A stretch of DNA of 40,727 bases from Streptomyces roseochromogenus subsp. oscitans DS 12.976 (GCF_000497445.1 NZ_CM002285.1:3010012-3050738), one strand, 5' to 3'. Counted from the first letter of the stretch, positions 7,488 through 17,057 are shown. Numbers and translations: made by a program. The notes: a model not told the origin generated them from the letters alone.

Positions 7488-8985
7488 TTCGGGGAAGGAA
7501 CGGGCCGTAAGCCCTGGAGGCGTTCTGTGGACCGTCTCCGTCGCCCAACTCATGGTCTCGCTCGACGTCTCGGTGGTGAACGTCGCGCTGCCGTCGATGC
7601 GGACGGCGCTCGGCTTCGACGAGTCGGGGCTGTCCTGGGTGGTCAACGCCTACACGCTCACCTTCGGCGGACTGCTGCTCCTGGGCGGACGGGCCGCTGA
7701 CCGGTTCGGCCGCAGGCCACTGCTCCTGATCGGCCTCGCGCTCTTCGGCATCACCTCGCTCCTGGGCGGTCTCGCACAGGATCCGGGGCAGCTGATCGCC
7801 GCGCGCGCCGTGCAGGGCGTGGGTGCCGCACTGATCGCCCCGGCCGCGCTCGCGGTCCTGACGACGAGCTTCCCGGCCGGGCCGCAGCGCGGCAAAGCGC
7901 TCGGCGTGTACAGCGCCGTCACGGCCGGCGGCGCCGCCGTCGGCGTCGTGGTGGGCGGTCTGCTGACGGAGTACGTCAACTGGCGTTGGGTCATGTTGGT
8001 GAACGTCCCGATGGCACTCATCGGTGTCTGGCTCGCCCGTCATCACGTGGCGAAGGCCGGCGCGGGGGACACGGCGCGCCGACTCGACGTGGTCGGTGCG
8101 ATCCTGGCCACCCTGGGCACGTCACTCCTGGTCTTCGCACTGGTCAGGACCGAGACCGAGTCGTGGGGTTCGGCATCCACGATCGGCGGTCTGGTCGTCG
8201 CGGCGGTCCTGCTGACCGGATTCTTCGTCTACGAGGGCACCTACGCCAAGGAACCGCTGCTGCGCCTGCGTGTGCTCACCAACCGGTCGGTGTCCGGCGC
8301 GAACCTCTTCATGATGATGGTCTCCATCACGATCTTCACCTCCTTCTTCTTCGTCTCCCTCTACCTCCAGCAGGTCCTCGGGATGGGAGCGCTGAAGGCC
8401 GGCCTCGCGTTCCTGCCGTTCTGCCTGGGCCTCGTCGTGGGATCGCTGTACGCGGTGAAGCTGCTCGCCCGGTTCTCGGCGCGTCAGCTGCTCATCGTCG
8501 GCGGGATCATCGGCGCCGTCGGCATGGCCTGGTTCAGCCAGATCCGGCCGGACGGCACCTTCCTGGTCGACGTCCTGGGACCGTCGCTGGTGACCAGCTT
8601 CGGCATCGGGCCGCTGCTCGTCCCCATCGCCAACGCGGCGACCGCGGGGGTTGCCCCGCACGAGGCCGGCATGGCATCAGGCCTGCTGAACAGCGCGCGC
8701 CAGCTCGGCGGCAGCATCGGCCTGGCCGCGATGGGCACGGTCGCGGCTACCGTCACGTCGGACGCGGCCGCATCGGCCTCACCGGGCCAGCGGCTCACCG
8801 ACGGATACGGCATGGTGTTCGCGTCCAACAGCGGTCTGCTGATCTTCGCCGTCCTCGTCGCCGTGTTCATCCTCCCCCGCAAGGGCCCCGGCCCCATGCC
8901 GGGCCCGGCTCCCCGCCAGGAGGCCGGGCCGATGGCCCGTCCCGACGCGCGGAGGGAGAAGGCGACTCCGGCAGAGCGGGGTTGA
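7477..8985 (+). CDS. MFS drug exporter, DHA2 (14-TM) family
   Basis: A 502-residue membrane exporter with the DHA2 hallmarks: LDVSVVNVALPSM in helix 1, GGRAADRFGRR after helix 2, and AARAVQGVGAALIAPAAL in helix 4. Its length fits 14 membrane spans. It would export the product or an intermediate using the proton gradient. ATG 7477 is the only sensible start, because the next in-frame start codons lie inside helix 1. No ribosome binding site precedes it, and a good promoter places transcription at the ATG, so the message is probably leaderless. It has its own operator and its own terminator, so it appears to be a single-gene unit controlled separately from the genes around it. Confidence 0.9.
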   Translation: MYKNSGKERAVSPGGVLWTVSVAQLMVSLDVSVVNVALPSMRTALGFDESGLSWVVNAYTLTFGGLLLLGGRAADRFGRRPLLLIGLALFGITSLLGGLAQDPGQLIAARAVQGVGAALIAPAALAVLTTSFPAGPQRGKALGVYSAVTAGGAAVGVVVGGLLTEYVNWRWVMLVNVPMALIGVWLARHHVAKAGAGDTARRLDVVGAILATLGTSLLVFALVRTETESWGSASTIGGLVVAAVLLTGFFVYEGTYAKEPLLRLRVLTNRSVSGANLFMMMVSITIFTSFFFVSLYLQQVLGMGALKAGLAFLPFCLGLVVGSLYAVKLLARFSARQLLIVGGIIGAVGMAWFSQIRPDGTFLVDVLGPSLVTSFGIGPLLVPIANAATAGVAPHEAGMASGLLNSARQLGGSIGLAAMGTVAATVTSDAAASASPGQRLTDGYGMVFASNSGLLIFAVLVAVFILPRKGPGPMPGPAPRQEAGPMARPDARREKATPAERG

Positions 8986-9018
8986 CGCAACCGACCGGTA
9001 CTCGCCACCCGACCACCC

Positions 9019-9054
9019 GACCGGCCGCGAACGGGATCCCCCGCGCGGCCGGTC
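9019..9054 (+). terminator. Hairpin after MFS exporter
   Basis: An 11-bp perfect stem (9019-9029 with 9044-9054) with a 14-nt loop lies 33 nt past the exporter stop codon. It separates the exporter from the LAL regulator gene. Confidence 0.55.
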
Positions 9055-9169
9055 CGTCATGTGCGCGGCCTCCCGCGTACCGCTCCGTCCTCAGGGAGAG
9101 ATCGTCCAGCACTCCTTCAGACGAATCCGCGCACACTGAAGCCGTCACGGCCCGAGGAGGTGCACACGG

Positions 9170-11962
9170 ATGGTGCTGGTCGAGCGGGAGCGTCAACTCG
9201 AACAGCTTTCCGGCCTGCTGGAGAACTGCCTGCACGGAGACGGCAGCGTCGTCGTCCTCCGGGGCCCGGTGGCGGTCGGCAAGACGGAACTGCTGCACAC
9301 CTTCGCCGAGCAGGTGGCGGGCGACCGGGTACGCGTCCTCAGCGCCGCCGCCTCACCGGTGGAACGGCACCTGTCCTTCGGCCTGCTCAGTCAGCTCCTG
9401 CACGGCGCCGACGCCGCGTACGCGCAGCGGGCCGAGGCCGTCATCGGCGTCGAGGCCCGGGCGGACGGCACGGTCGGCCCCCAGGTGCTTGAGGGTGTCT
9501 CACGGATCTTTCTCGACATGAGCGCCGAGGAACCGCTGCTCATCGGGGTCGACGACGTCTACCACGCGGACGCCGACTCGCTGCAGTGCCTGCTCTTCCT
9601 CGCCCGTCGGCTGCGCCGGTCGCGCATCATGCTCGTCCTGGGCGACCAGGACCGCTCCGGGGCCCGGCACGCGGCTCTTGGCACCGAGCTGTCGCGTCAT
9701 CCGTACTGCACCCAGATCCGGCTGGCTCCGCTCACCTGCGACGGCGTCGCGGCGCTGCTCGCGCACGACCTCGACGCGCATGTGGCGCACAGTCTCGCCT
9801 CGGCCGCGTTCGCCGTCACCGGCGGCAATCCGCTGCTGGTACGGGCACTGGCCGAGGACTGGGAGGCGTCCACCCGATCCGCGGGCAAGGAACCGCCCAC
9901 CGGCCCCGTGGTGGGAGACCGCTTCGCCGAGCGAGTCGTGAGCTGTCTCCACCGGCTCGAACCGGACGCGCTCGACGTGGTCCGCGCCATCGCCGTGCTC
10001 GGTGAGGCACCCCGCACGGAGCTCGTCGCCAGGCTCAGCGGAGTCGGCGCCATCGAGACCCGCGCCCTCGTCGAACTGCTCAACGCATCGGGGCTGCTGC
10101 ACCACGGCCGCTACCGCCATCGCGCCGCCCAGGACGCCGTCCTGAGGGACTTCGGGGCGCCCGGGCGCATCGCGTGGCACCGGCGCGCCGCCGCGATGCT
10201 GCACGCCGAGGGCGGTCATTCCACCTCGATCGCCCATCAGCTCATCGCCGCCGGCGAGACGGACGAACCGTGGGCGACGGCAGTGCTGCAGGAATCCGCC
10301 GCCAGCGCGACAGCCAGCGGCCAGGTCGACTTCGCCCTCGACTGCCTCGAACTGGCCCACTCCCTCGCCGACGACGAACAGCAGCGCGCCGTGAGCCGTG
10401 CGGTGCTCGCCGAGGCCGAGTGGCGCGTCGACCCCGCACGCGCCGTACGCCATCTCGGACAGCTCGCGGACGCCGCGAACCGGGGGCTGTTGACGGAGCG
10501 TCAGTCACTGGCCGTACTCGAGTACCTCCTGTGGCACGGCCGAGTGGACGAGGCGGCCGCGACGCTCGACCGGCTGGCCGCGACGGCGACCGGACCGGAA
10601 GCGGTGGAACTCGGCGCCGTGCGCGCCTGCCTGGAGCTCTGCTACCCGACTCAACGCCGACGCGTGGGTACCGGAACCCCGGCCCCCGCACACGGGGACC
10701 CGCGCTCCGGCAGCGCCCCCTCACTGGTCACCACCGTGCTCACGGCCGTACGGGGCGATGTGGCGGTGTCGGGCGACCACCTCTGGCAAGGCCTGCGCAC
10801 CGACGAGCCGCTCGCCAGGATCTCGTTGGGCCTGCTGGCGCTGGCCAGGCCCGAGCGGCTCGCGGCGGTGGCGCCTTGGTGCCTGCCGATGCTCGCGGAC
10901 GCCGCCGGTCACGACGGTCCGGACTGGCGGGGACTGTTCACCGCGGCGCGCGCCGACGCCGCACTGCTCCGGGGCGATCTGCCGGCCGCCGGCCGGTTCG
11001 CCTCGGCAGCCCTGGACGAGACATCGAGGGCGAGTTGGGGGGTGCTGGCCGGCGCGCCGCTCGCCTGTCTGCTCACCACCGCCGTGGAGACGGGGCGTTA
11101 CGAAGACGCTGCCGGATATCTGAACATGCCGACACCGGGCGCACTGCTGGAGACGCCGTTCGGACTCAGGTACCTGCGGGCGCGCGGGCAGTACCACCTC
11201 GCGGTCGGCCGCCCCTACGCCGCCCTGAGCGACTTCAGGACCTGCGGCCAGCTCCTGCTGGACTGGGAGGCCGACGGCCCCCAGCAGATGCCGTGGCGGA
11301 TCGACGCCGCCCAGGCCCTTGTGCGCCTCGACCGCTTGGACGAGGCGCGCACGCTCCTGGAGGAGCAGCTCGACGGCCTTCCCGCCGACGACGCACGCAC
11401 CCTCGGCCGGGCGCTGCGGCATCTGGCCGCGACATTGGAGCCGCACGAGCGGCCGGGCCTGCTCAACGACTCGGTGGAGGCGTTGCAGGCGGCCGGCGAC
11501 CGGGTGGAACTCGCCCACACCCTCGCCGACCTCGGCAGCGCTTATGCCGCGACCGGTGACTCACGGCGGGCCAGGCCGACCCTGCGCCGGGCGTGGCGGG
11601 CGGCGCAGGAGTGCCACGCGGAGCGCCTGGCCCGGTTCCTGCAGCCCGGTCTCGCGGGTACGTCGCCGGCGGGGCCCGCCTCCGGAGGAGCAGCCCTGCG
11701 AGGCGATCGCGCAGCCGAGCTCAGTGCGGCCGAGCGCCGGGTCGGGGGGCTGGCCGCGCAGGGCCACAGCAACCGGCAGATAGCACAGCGGCTGTGCATC
11801 ACCGTGAGCACCGTCGAGCAGCATCTGACGCAGGTATACCGAAAGCTCCGGGTGAGGAACCGCACCGACCTTCCGGTGTTCCTGGAGACGGCGGACAACG
11901 AATCAGGGGTGGACCCCTTACTTGCCGACTCCTTTTCGAATTCCTCCCCCTATTCCCCCTAG
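9170..11962 (+). CDS. vemR: LAL-family transcriptional activator (VemR-like)
   Basis: A 930-residue LuxR-type regulator with an N-terminal ATPase. Walker A is GPVAVGKT (32-39), Walker B is LLIGVDD near residue 125, and a long helical TPR-like middle follows. The C-terminal LuxR helix-turn-helix (about 851-905) contains AAQGHSNRQIAQRL and STVEQHLTQVYRKL. AGGAGG lies 9 nt before the ATG. Codon 917 (11918-11920) is TTA, read only by the bldA tRNA in Streptomyces, so full translation should be growth-phase dependent; the codon lies after the HTH, 14 codons before the stop. It lies between the export/halogenation genes and dpgA. In the venemycin cluster, which this region resembles, a LAL protein is the pathway activator. 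The symbol is given by that resemblance. Confidence 0.88.
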   Translation: MVLVERERQLEQLSGLLENCLHGDGSVVVLRGPVAVGKTELLHTFAEQVAGDRVRVLSAAASPVERHLSFGLLSQLLHGADAAYAQRAEAVIGVEARADGTVGPQVLEGVSRIFLDMSAEEPLLIGVDDVYHADADSLQCLLFLARRLRRSRIMLVLGDQDRSGARHAALGTELSRHPYCTQIRLAPLTCDGVAALLAHDLDAHVAHSLASAAFAVTGGNPLLVRALAEDWEASTRSAGKEPPTGPVVGDRFAERVVSCLHRLEPDALDVVRAIAVLGEAPRTELVARLSGVGAIETRALVELLNASGLLHHGRYRHRAAQDAVLRDFGAPGRIAWHRRAAAMLHAEGGHSTSIAHQLIAAGETDEPWATAVLQESAASATASGQVDFALDCLELAHSLADDEQQRAVSRAVLAEAEWRVDPARAVRHLGQLADAANRGLLTERQSLAVLEYLLWHGRVDEAAATLDRLAATATGPEAVELGAVRACLELCYPTQRRRVGTGTPAPAHGDPRSGSAPSLVTTVLTAVRGDVAVSGDHLWQGLRTDEPLARISLGLLALARPERLAAVAPWCLPMLADAAGHDGPDWRGLFTAARADAALLRGDLPAAGRFASAALDETSRASWGVLAGAPLACLLTTAVETGRYEDAAGYLNMPTPGALLETPFGLRYLRARGQYHLAVGRPYAALSDFRTCGQLLLDWEADGPQQMPWRIDAAQALVRLDRLDEARTLLEEQLDGLPADDARTLGRALRHLAATLEPHERPGLLNDSVEALQAAGDRVELAHTLADLGSAYAATGDSRRARPTLRRAWRAAQECHAERLARFLQPGLAGTSPAGPASGGAALRGDRAAELSAAERRVGGLAAQGHSNRQIAQRLCITVSTVEQHLTQVYRKLRVRNRTDLPVFLETADNESGVDPLLADSFSNSSPYSP

Positions 11963-12090
11963 AGAGCCCGGTGACTTCCTTCACAGAGGGAGGGGTATCC
12001 GCAGCCGGTAATTCCTCGACTAGGCTGAATCCGCGACTCTTTCACAGAGTATCGAGGGCTTTCCACCGACATCAGCGAGGGGCAGTCAGA
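11963..12090 (+). promoter_or_regulatory. Upstream region of dpgA with direct repeat
   Basis: This 128-bp AT-richer leader contains two copies of TTCACAGAG (11980-11988 and 12041-12049), 61 bp apart. A related TTTCACAAG lies in the halogenase/loading-module promoter region. They are candidate sites for the LAL activator, but nothing in the sequence proves it. TAGGCT at 12021-12026 could serve as a -10 box. Confidence 0.4.
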
Positions 12091-13176
12091 ATGATCCTCA
12101 GTGAAGAAAATACCCCCTGGGCCGCCTTGCGGAGCGGACCGACCATATTGGGCGTCGGTACCGCGACCCCGGATTCATCCTATTCACAGGAAGACCTCCT
12201 GGACATGTACGAGATCCAGGACAGGCGGATCCGTTCGGTCTTCCTCAACAGTGCGATCGAGCGGCGTTTCCTGAACGTTCCGCCGTACGGTGACGACGGC
12301 CGGCCCCGCATGGAGACGCAGGGCGAACTGCTCGCCAAGCACAAGGCGCGGGGCATCGAGATGGGCTCCCTTGCGCTGCAGTCCTGCCTCAAGCGGATCG
12401 GCGCCGCGGTCAGCGACATCGGCTATCTGGTCTGCGTGACCTCGACCGGTCTGCTGACTCCCGGTTTCAGCGCTCTCCTCATCCGGGAGCTGGGCATTCC
12501 CACCGACTGCAGCCGTCTCGACATCGTCGGCATGGGCTGCAACGCGGGCCTCAACGCCCTCAACGCGACCACCGGCTGGGCCTCGGCCAACCCGGGGAAG
12601 ATCGCCATGATGGTCTGCATCGAGGTGTGCTCGGCCGCGTACGTCTTCGACGGAACGATGCGCACCTCCGTCGTCAACAGCCTCTTCGGTGACGGGTCCG
12701 CGGCGATCGCCGTCTCGCACGCCCCGGAGAAGTCCGGCCCGCAGGTGCTGAAGTACGCCAGCTGCATCGTCCCCGACGCCGTCGACGCCATGCGCTTCGA
12801 CTGGGACGACGACCAGGGCAAGTTCAGCTTCTATCTGGACCGCGACGTCCCCTACGTGGTGGGCGCGCACGCCGAGGGCGTCATCGCGGATCTCCTCAAC
12901 GGGACCGGTCTGCGGCGCAGTCAGATCGCGCACTGGCTCGTGCACTCGGGTGGCAAGAAGGTCATCGACTCGGTGTCGGTCAACCTCGGCCTCACCCGGC
13001 ACGACGTGCGGCACACCACCGACGTACTGCGCGACTACGGCAACCTCTCCAGCGGGTCCTTCCTGTTCTCGTACGAGCAGCTGCTGCGGGAAGGCGTGAC
13101 GCGCCCCGGCGACTACGGCGTCCTCATGACCATGGGCCCCGGTTCGACCATCGAAACGGCGCTCGTCCGCTACTGA
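12091..13176 (+). CDS. dpgA: Type III polyketide synthase, 3,5-dihydroxyphenylacetyl-CoA synthase (DpgA)
   Basis: A 361-residue chalcone-synthase-fold enzyme. The catalytic triad is visible: Cys150 in GMGCNAG, His285 in LVHSGGKK and Asn318 in YGNLSSGS. The sequence and the dpgB-dpgC neighbours identify it as DpgA, which condenses four malonyl-CoA into the 3,5-dihydroxyphenylacetyl-CoA precursor. ATG 12091 begins MILSEENTPWAA; there is only a weak purine stretch upstream (GCGAGGGGCAG). It starts a run with 55 nt to dpgB, and overlaps between later genes. No aminotransferase follows, so the product is not dihydroxyphenylglycine but most likely the C7 acid 3,5-dihydroxybenzoate. Confidence 0.95.
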   Translation: MILSEENTPWAALRSGPTILGVGTATPDSSYSQEDLLDMYEIQDRRIRSVFLNSAIERRFLNVPPYGDDGRPRMETQGELLAKHKARGIEMGSLALQSCLKRIGAAVSDIGYLVCVTSTGLLTPGFSALLIRELGIPTDCSRLDIVGMGCNAGLNALNATTGWASANPGKIAMMVCIEVCSAAYVFDGTMRTSVVNSLFGDGSAAIAVSHAPEKSGPQVLKYASCIVPDAVDAMRFDWDDDQGKFSFYLDRDVPYVVGAHAEGVIADLLNGTGLRRSQIAHWLVHSGGKKVIDSVSVNLGLTRHDVRHTTDVLRDYGNLSSGSFLFSYEQLLREGVTRPGDYGVLMTMGPGSTIETALVRY

Positions 13177-13231
13177 ACCACGACCTCCGTACCGAATTTC
13201 CCTTGTCGACCAAGACGATCAGGACTCAGAC

Positions 13232-13939
13232 ATGTCTTCCTCGGACCTCGCCCAGGCCCCGTCCCCCGACACCACCCTCGAGATCGACAGCACACGTCCG
13301 CTGTGCCCCCTGCTGATCGCGGACGTCAACAACTTCTGCGACCGCCTTGAGGACGCGAACGGCACGACGAGCGCCGTGATCCGGCTGCACGGCACGGGCC
13401 CGGCCGAGAACTGGCCGGGTGCCGTCGGCATCGATGTGGTGAGCCACTGGGAGAAGGCCCTGCGCCGGCTCGAACAGGGCCGGTTCGCCAAGATCGTGAC
13501 GGTCGAGGGCGTCTGCAGCGGCCCCGCCCTCGATGTTCTCCTCACCGCCGACCACCGGATCGGCGCGCCCGGCATGCGTATCGCCGTACCGGTGAACAAC
13601 GACGGTGTCTGGGCGGGCATGGCCGTGCACCGGCTCACCAACCAGCTCGGTGGCCTGCACGCCCGCCGGCTCGTCCTGTTCGGCGCCGAGCTCTCGGAAC
13701 AGCGGGCGCTGGCGATGGGTCTGATCGACCAGACGTCCAAGGATCCGGCCGCCGTCGCCGCGCGGCTGGCCGCGCGCTTCGCCCGGCTGGATCCCGCCGA
13801 GCTCGCGATCCGGCGGCAGCTCGTCAACGAGGCCGGCGTGACCGCCTTCGAGGAGGCGCTGGGCAAGCACCTCGCCGCCTGTGACCGGACGTTGCGCCGG
13901 ACCAGGGGTGAGTTCGCGAGCGCACGCGGCAACGCCTGA
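13232..13939 (+). CDS. dpgB: Enoyl-CoA hydratase-like DpgB
   Basis: A 235-residue crotonase-fold protein. In the glycopeptide pathways DpgB assists DpgA by speeding the dehydration/aromatisation that gives 3,5-dihydroxyphenylacetyl-CoA. Typical crotonase features are present: VEGVCSGPALDVLLTADHRI (residues about 91-110), with GxA-type oxyanion segment, and the alpha-helical tail. AGGA precedes the ATG. Its TGA overlaps a possible ATG of dpgC (13939). A separate DpgD, present in vancomycin-type clusters, is not seen in the window. Confidence 0.9.
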   Translation: MSSSDLAQAPSPDTTLEIDSTRPLCPLLIADVNNFCDRLEDANGTTSAVIRLHGTGPAENWPGAVGIDVVSHWEKALRRLEQGRFAKIVTVEGVCSGPALDVLLTADHRIGAPGMRIAVPVNNDGVWAGMAVHRLTNQLGGLHARRLVLFGAELSEQRALAMGLIDQTSKDPAAVAARLAARFARLDPAELAIRRQLVNEAGVTAFEEALGKHLAACDRTLRRTRGEFASARGNA

Positions 13940-13965
13940 TGACCGCCGAGGAAGGAGCGCGGAAC

Positions 13966-15330
13966 ATGACGGTGCGTCCCGTGACCGGCCCGGAGCGGTG
14001 GTCCGCCCCGGCACCGGTCTTCAGCGGCTCGCTGCTGGCCGACGCCAACACGTTGAGGGCGTACACGGCCGAGGCCGAGAAGCTGCTCATGGAACTCCCG
14101 GCCAGGCCCGGGCGGGACCCCGGCCAACAGCAGCTCGCCGCCGAGGTCATCGCCGACCAGCGGCGGGTGCGCGGGGCGTTCCTGGAGCTGCACGCCGAGC
14201 GGGTCTACCACGAGCTGACCGGGGGCCTGCGTGAGCAGCGCTCGCTGTCCGAGCTGGTGTTCGCCGCCTCCGAGGCCTTTCCGGGCCTCACCCCGACCGA
14301 GGCCCAGATGGCCGCGGAGCGCGAGTGCGAGCAGGCCGACAAGGACGGGCGGGAGATCGACCAGGGCATCTTCTTCCACTGGGTTCTGCGGTCGTCGCAG
14401 GCCGGCGCTCATCTGATGCACGCCATGCTGCGGCCCACCCGGCGTGCCCGGTCGCTGCTCGGCGAGTTCGACCGGACGGGCATCCTCGAACTGGGCACGG
14501 TCCGGCTGGAGCGGGTCGACCGGGCGGCGCACATCACCCTGTGCAACGGCCGGTTCCTCAACGCCGAGGACAACCAGCTCGTCGCCGACCTGGAGACGGC
14601 CGTCGACCTCGCCCTGCTCGACGACCGCGTCAAGGTGGGGGTGCTGCGCGGCGGGAAGATGACCCACCCTCGCTACCAGGGCCGCCGGGTCTTCTGTGCC
14701 GGGATCAACCTGGTCGATCTGCACCAGGGCCGGATCTCGTTCGTGGACTTCCTGCTCCGCCGCGAACTCGGCTACCTCCACAAGCTGATCCGCGGCATCC
14801 GGGTCGACGACGCCTGGCCCCGGCCCCTGGTGGAGAAGCCGTGGGTGGCCGCCGTCGACACCTTCGCCATCGGCGGCGGCATGCAGATGCTGTTCGCCGT
14901 CGACCATGTCGTCGCCGCCGCCGACTCCTACTTCAGCCTTCCGGCTGCCCAGGAGGGCATCGTGCCGGGCATGGCCAACCTCCGGCTGACCGCGCTCGCG
15001 GGCGGGCGGCTGTCGCGGCAGGTCATCCTGTCCGGCCGCAAGCTCTGGGCGCGCGAGCCCGAGGCGCGGGCCGTCTGCGACGAGGTGGTCGACCCCAAGC
15101 TGATGGACGCGAGTGTCGACGCGGCGGCGGACCGTCTGGCCAGCCCGGCCGTGGTCCCGAACCGGCACATGATCAATCTCGCCGAGGAGCCGATGGACCG
15201 TCTGCGTGCGTACGCCGCCGAGTTCGCGCTCGAACAGGCGCTGCGGCTGTACAGCGCCGACGTCATCGACAAGGTGGACCGGTTCAGCGCCGGTGCGTCC
15301 TCGGAGCGACGGACGGGAAGCGGCTCGTGA
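13966..15330 (+). CDS. dpgC: DpgC, cofactor-free 3,5-dihydroxyphenylacetyl-CoA dioxygenase
   Basis: A 454-residue protein with an N-terminal helical domain and a C-terminal crotonase domain, as in DpgC. DpgC uses O2 without metal or flavin to turn 3,5-dihydroxyphenylacetyl-CoA into 3,5-dihydroxyphenylglyoxylate plus CoA. Visible features are GRRVFCAGINL (oxyanion strand), TFAIGGGMQML and LPAAQEGIVPGMANLRL. ATG 13966 has AAGGAG 8 nt upstream. The alternative ATG 13939 overlaps the dpgB stop and would add nine residues; coupling makes it possible. The stop TGA overlaps the GTG of the decarboxylase. Confidence 0.92.
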   Translation: MTVRPVTGPERWSAPAPVFSGSLLADANTLRAYTAEAEKLLMELPARPGRDPGQQQLAAEVIADQRRVRGAFLELHAERVYHELTGGLREQRSLSELVFAASEAFPGLTPTEAQMAAERECEQADKDGREIDQGIFFHWVLRSSQAGAHLMHAMLRPTRRARSLLGEFDRTGILELGTVRLERVDRAAHITLCNGRFLNAEDNQLVADLETAVDLALLDDRVKVGVLRGGKMTHPRYQGRRVFCAGINLVDLHQGRISFVDFLLRRELGYLHKLIRGIRVDDAWPRPLVEKPWVAAVDTFAIGGGMQMLFAVDHVVAAADSYFSLPAAQEGIVPGMANLRLTALAGGRLSRQVILSGRKLWAREPEARAVCDEVVDPKLMDASVDAAADRLASPAVVPNRHMINLAEEPMDRLRAYAAEFALEQALRLYSADVIDKVDRFSAGASSERRTGSGS

Positions 15331-17057
15331 GGCCCGTCGACGCGATGCTGGAGGTGCTGCGGGACGAAGGCGTGACCCGGGTCTTCGGCAATCCGGGCAC
15401 GACGGAACTGCCCTTCGTCGAGGCGGTCACGGCGGCCCCGGACCTCGAGTATGTGCTGGGCGTCCAGGAGGCCTCCGTGGTCGCGATGGCCGACGGGTAC
15501 GCACGTGCCACCGGCCGCCCGGCCTTCGTCAGCCTGCACATCGCCGCCGGGCTCGCCAACGGCATGGTCGGGCTCCTCAACGCCAGCCGGTCGCGCACGC
15601 CGCTGGTGGTGACGGCGGGACAGCAGGACCGCCGCCACCTGGCACAGGACCCCATGCTCTCCGGCGACCTGGTGGGGATCGCCCGGGCGGCCGTCAAGGA
15701 CACCTTCGACGTCCAGCACGCCTACGACCTCCCGGGCATGCTGCGCCGGGCCTTCGCGCTGGCCGTCCAGCCGCCCGCGGGCCCGGTCTTCCTCTCGATC
15801 CCGATGGATCTCCTGGAGGAGGAGACGTCCATCGACCCGCCGCCGAAATCGAGGCTGGGCGGGCTCGGCCCCGCCCCCGGCTGGCCGGAGGCCGCCGAGC
15901 GGCTCGCCGCCGCCGAACGGCCCGCGATCGTCGCTGGAGACGGGGTGGGACGCAACGGTGCCGTCGCCGACCTGGTGGCGGTCGCCGAGGCGATCGGGGC
16001 CACCGTCTACCACCAGCCGATGCACGACGGAGTGGACTTCCCCACGGTGCACCCGCTCTACGCGGGCATGCTCGACGCCCGCTACTCGGCGATCCGTACC
16101 GCTCTCGCAGGCCACGACGTGGTGTTCATCGCCGGCACCCGGGCGTTCATGGCGCACCACTACGAGCCCGGTTCACCGATCCCCGACGGCACCGCCGTCA
16201 TCCAGCTCGACGACGACCCCGGCGAGCCGGGGCGGACCTTCCCCGTGGCGCTCGGTCTGGTCGGTGGGGTCCGGACCACGCTTGCGGCGCTCGCCGCGCA
16301 ACTCGCCGGGAAGGTGCCGGAGGCGCCGTCACGCGTCCAGGCGATCGGCCGTGTGCACGACGCCACCCGCGCCCGGGTGCGAAAGCGCGCACTGGCGGGC
16401 TACGGCGACGCCCCGATGGACCCGCTGGCCGCCGTACACGCCGTCGTCTCGGGGCTCCCTGCGGACTCCGTGGTGGTGGAGGAGGCGATCACCAGCGGGC
16501 TGCTGCTGCGCAGCGTCCTGCCGCTGGAGCGCCCCCGTTCGTACGTGCACACGGTGGGCGGTGGGCTCGGCTCCGGTATCGGCGCCGCGATCGGCTCCCG
16601 GATGGGGGATCCCACCCGTCCGGTCGTCGCCGTGCTCGGTGACGGCTGCACCCTGTTCGGGCTCCAGGGGCTGTGGAGTGCCGCCCACTACCGCGTCCCG
16701 GTCACCTTCGTGGTGATGAACAACGGCGAGTACCGCACCCTCAAGGAGACGGCCGCCCGACGGGGCCGGGACCGGGCCGGCCGCCGCGTCGGCAGCCTGG
16801 ACCTCACGCCACCGCGTCTCGATCTGACGCCCGCCAGGGACTTCCTGGGTCTCACCGACGGAACGCCGGGCGGTCCCGACGGCCTGGATCTCGCGCCGCC
16901 CGAGCTCGATTTCTCCCGCGTCGCCGAGTTCTTCGGCATCACCGCGGTGCGCGCCCGCTCGACGGACCATCTCGCCGAAGCCGTGGCGCGGGCCGCCGCG
17001 GGGGACGAGCCCGTCCTCATCGATGTCCCCATCACGAGCTACGCCGGCAGCGCCTGA
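15327..17057 (+). CDS. Thiamin-diphosphate decarboxylase, benzoylformate decarboxylase-like
   Basis: A 576-residue ThDP enzyme. The N-terminal pyrimidine-binding domain has FGNPGTTELPF and the conserved Glu in VQEASVVAMADGYARA. The C-terminal domain has the diphosphate motif GDGCTLFG...FVVMNN. Expected role: decarboxylation of 3,5-dihydroxyphenylglyoxylate from DpgC to 3,5-dihydroxybenzaldehyde. The gene starts with GTG overlapping the dpgC stop (GTGA), so translation is coupled. Right after the ThDP motif, codons 491-510 and 520-539 are two copies of a 20-residue segment (LDLTPPRLDL versus LDLAPPELDF, 10 of 20 identical). This leaves an Arg- and Pro-rich insertion compared with ordinary family members. 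Confidence 0.9.
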   Translation: MRPVDAMLEVLRDEGVTRVFGNPGTTELPFVEAVTAAPDLEYVLGVQEASVVAMADGYARATGRPAFVSLHIAAGLANGMVGLLNASRSRTPLVVTAGQQDRRHLAQDPMLSGDLVGIARAAVKDTFDVQHAYDLPGMLRRAFALAVQPPAGPVFLSIPMDLLEEETSIDPPPKSRLGGLGPAPGWPEAAERLAAAERPAIVAGDGVGRNGAVADLVAVAEAIGATVYHQPMHDGVDFPTVHPLYAGMLDARYSAIRTALAGHDVVFIAGTRAFMAHHYEPGSPIPDGTAVIQLDDDPGEPGRTFPVALGLVGGVRTTLAALAAQLAGKVPEAPSRVQAIGRVHDATRARVRKRALAGYGDAPMDPLAAVHAVVSGLPADSVVVEEAITSGLLLRSVLPLERPRSYVHTVGGGLGSGIGAAIGSRMGDPTRPVVAVLGDGCTLFGLQGLWSAAHYRVPVTFVVMNNGEYRTLKETAARRGRDRAGRRVGSLDLTPPRLDLTPARDFLGLTDGTPGGPDGLDLAPPELDFSRVAEFFGITAVRARSTDHLAEAVARAAAGDEPVLIDVPITSYAGSA

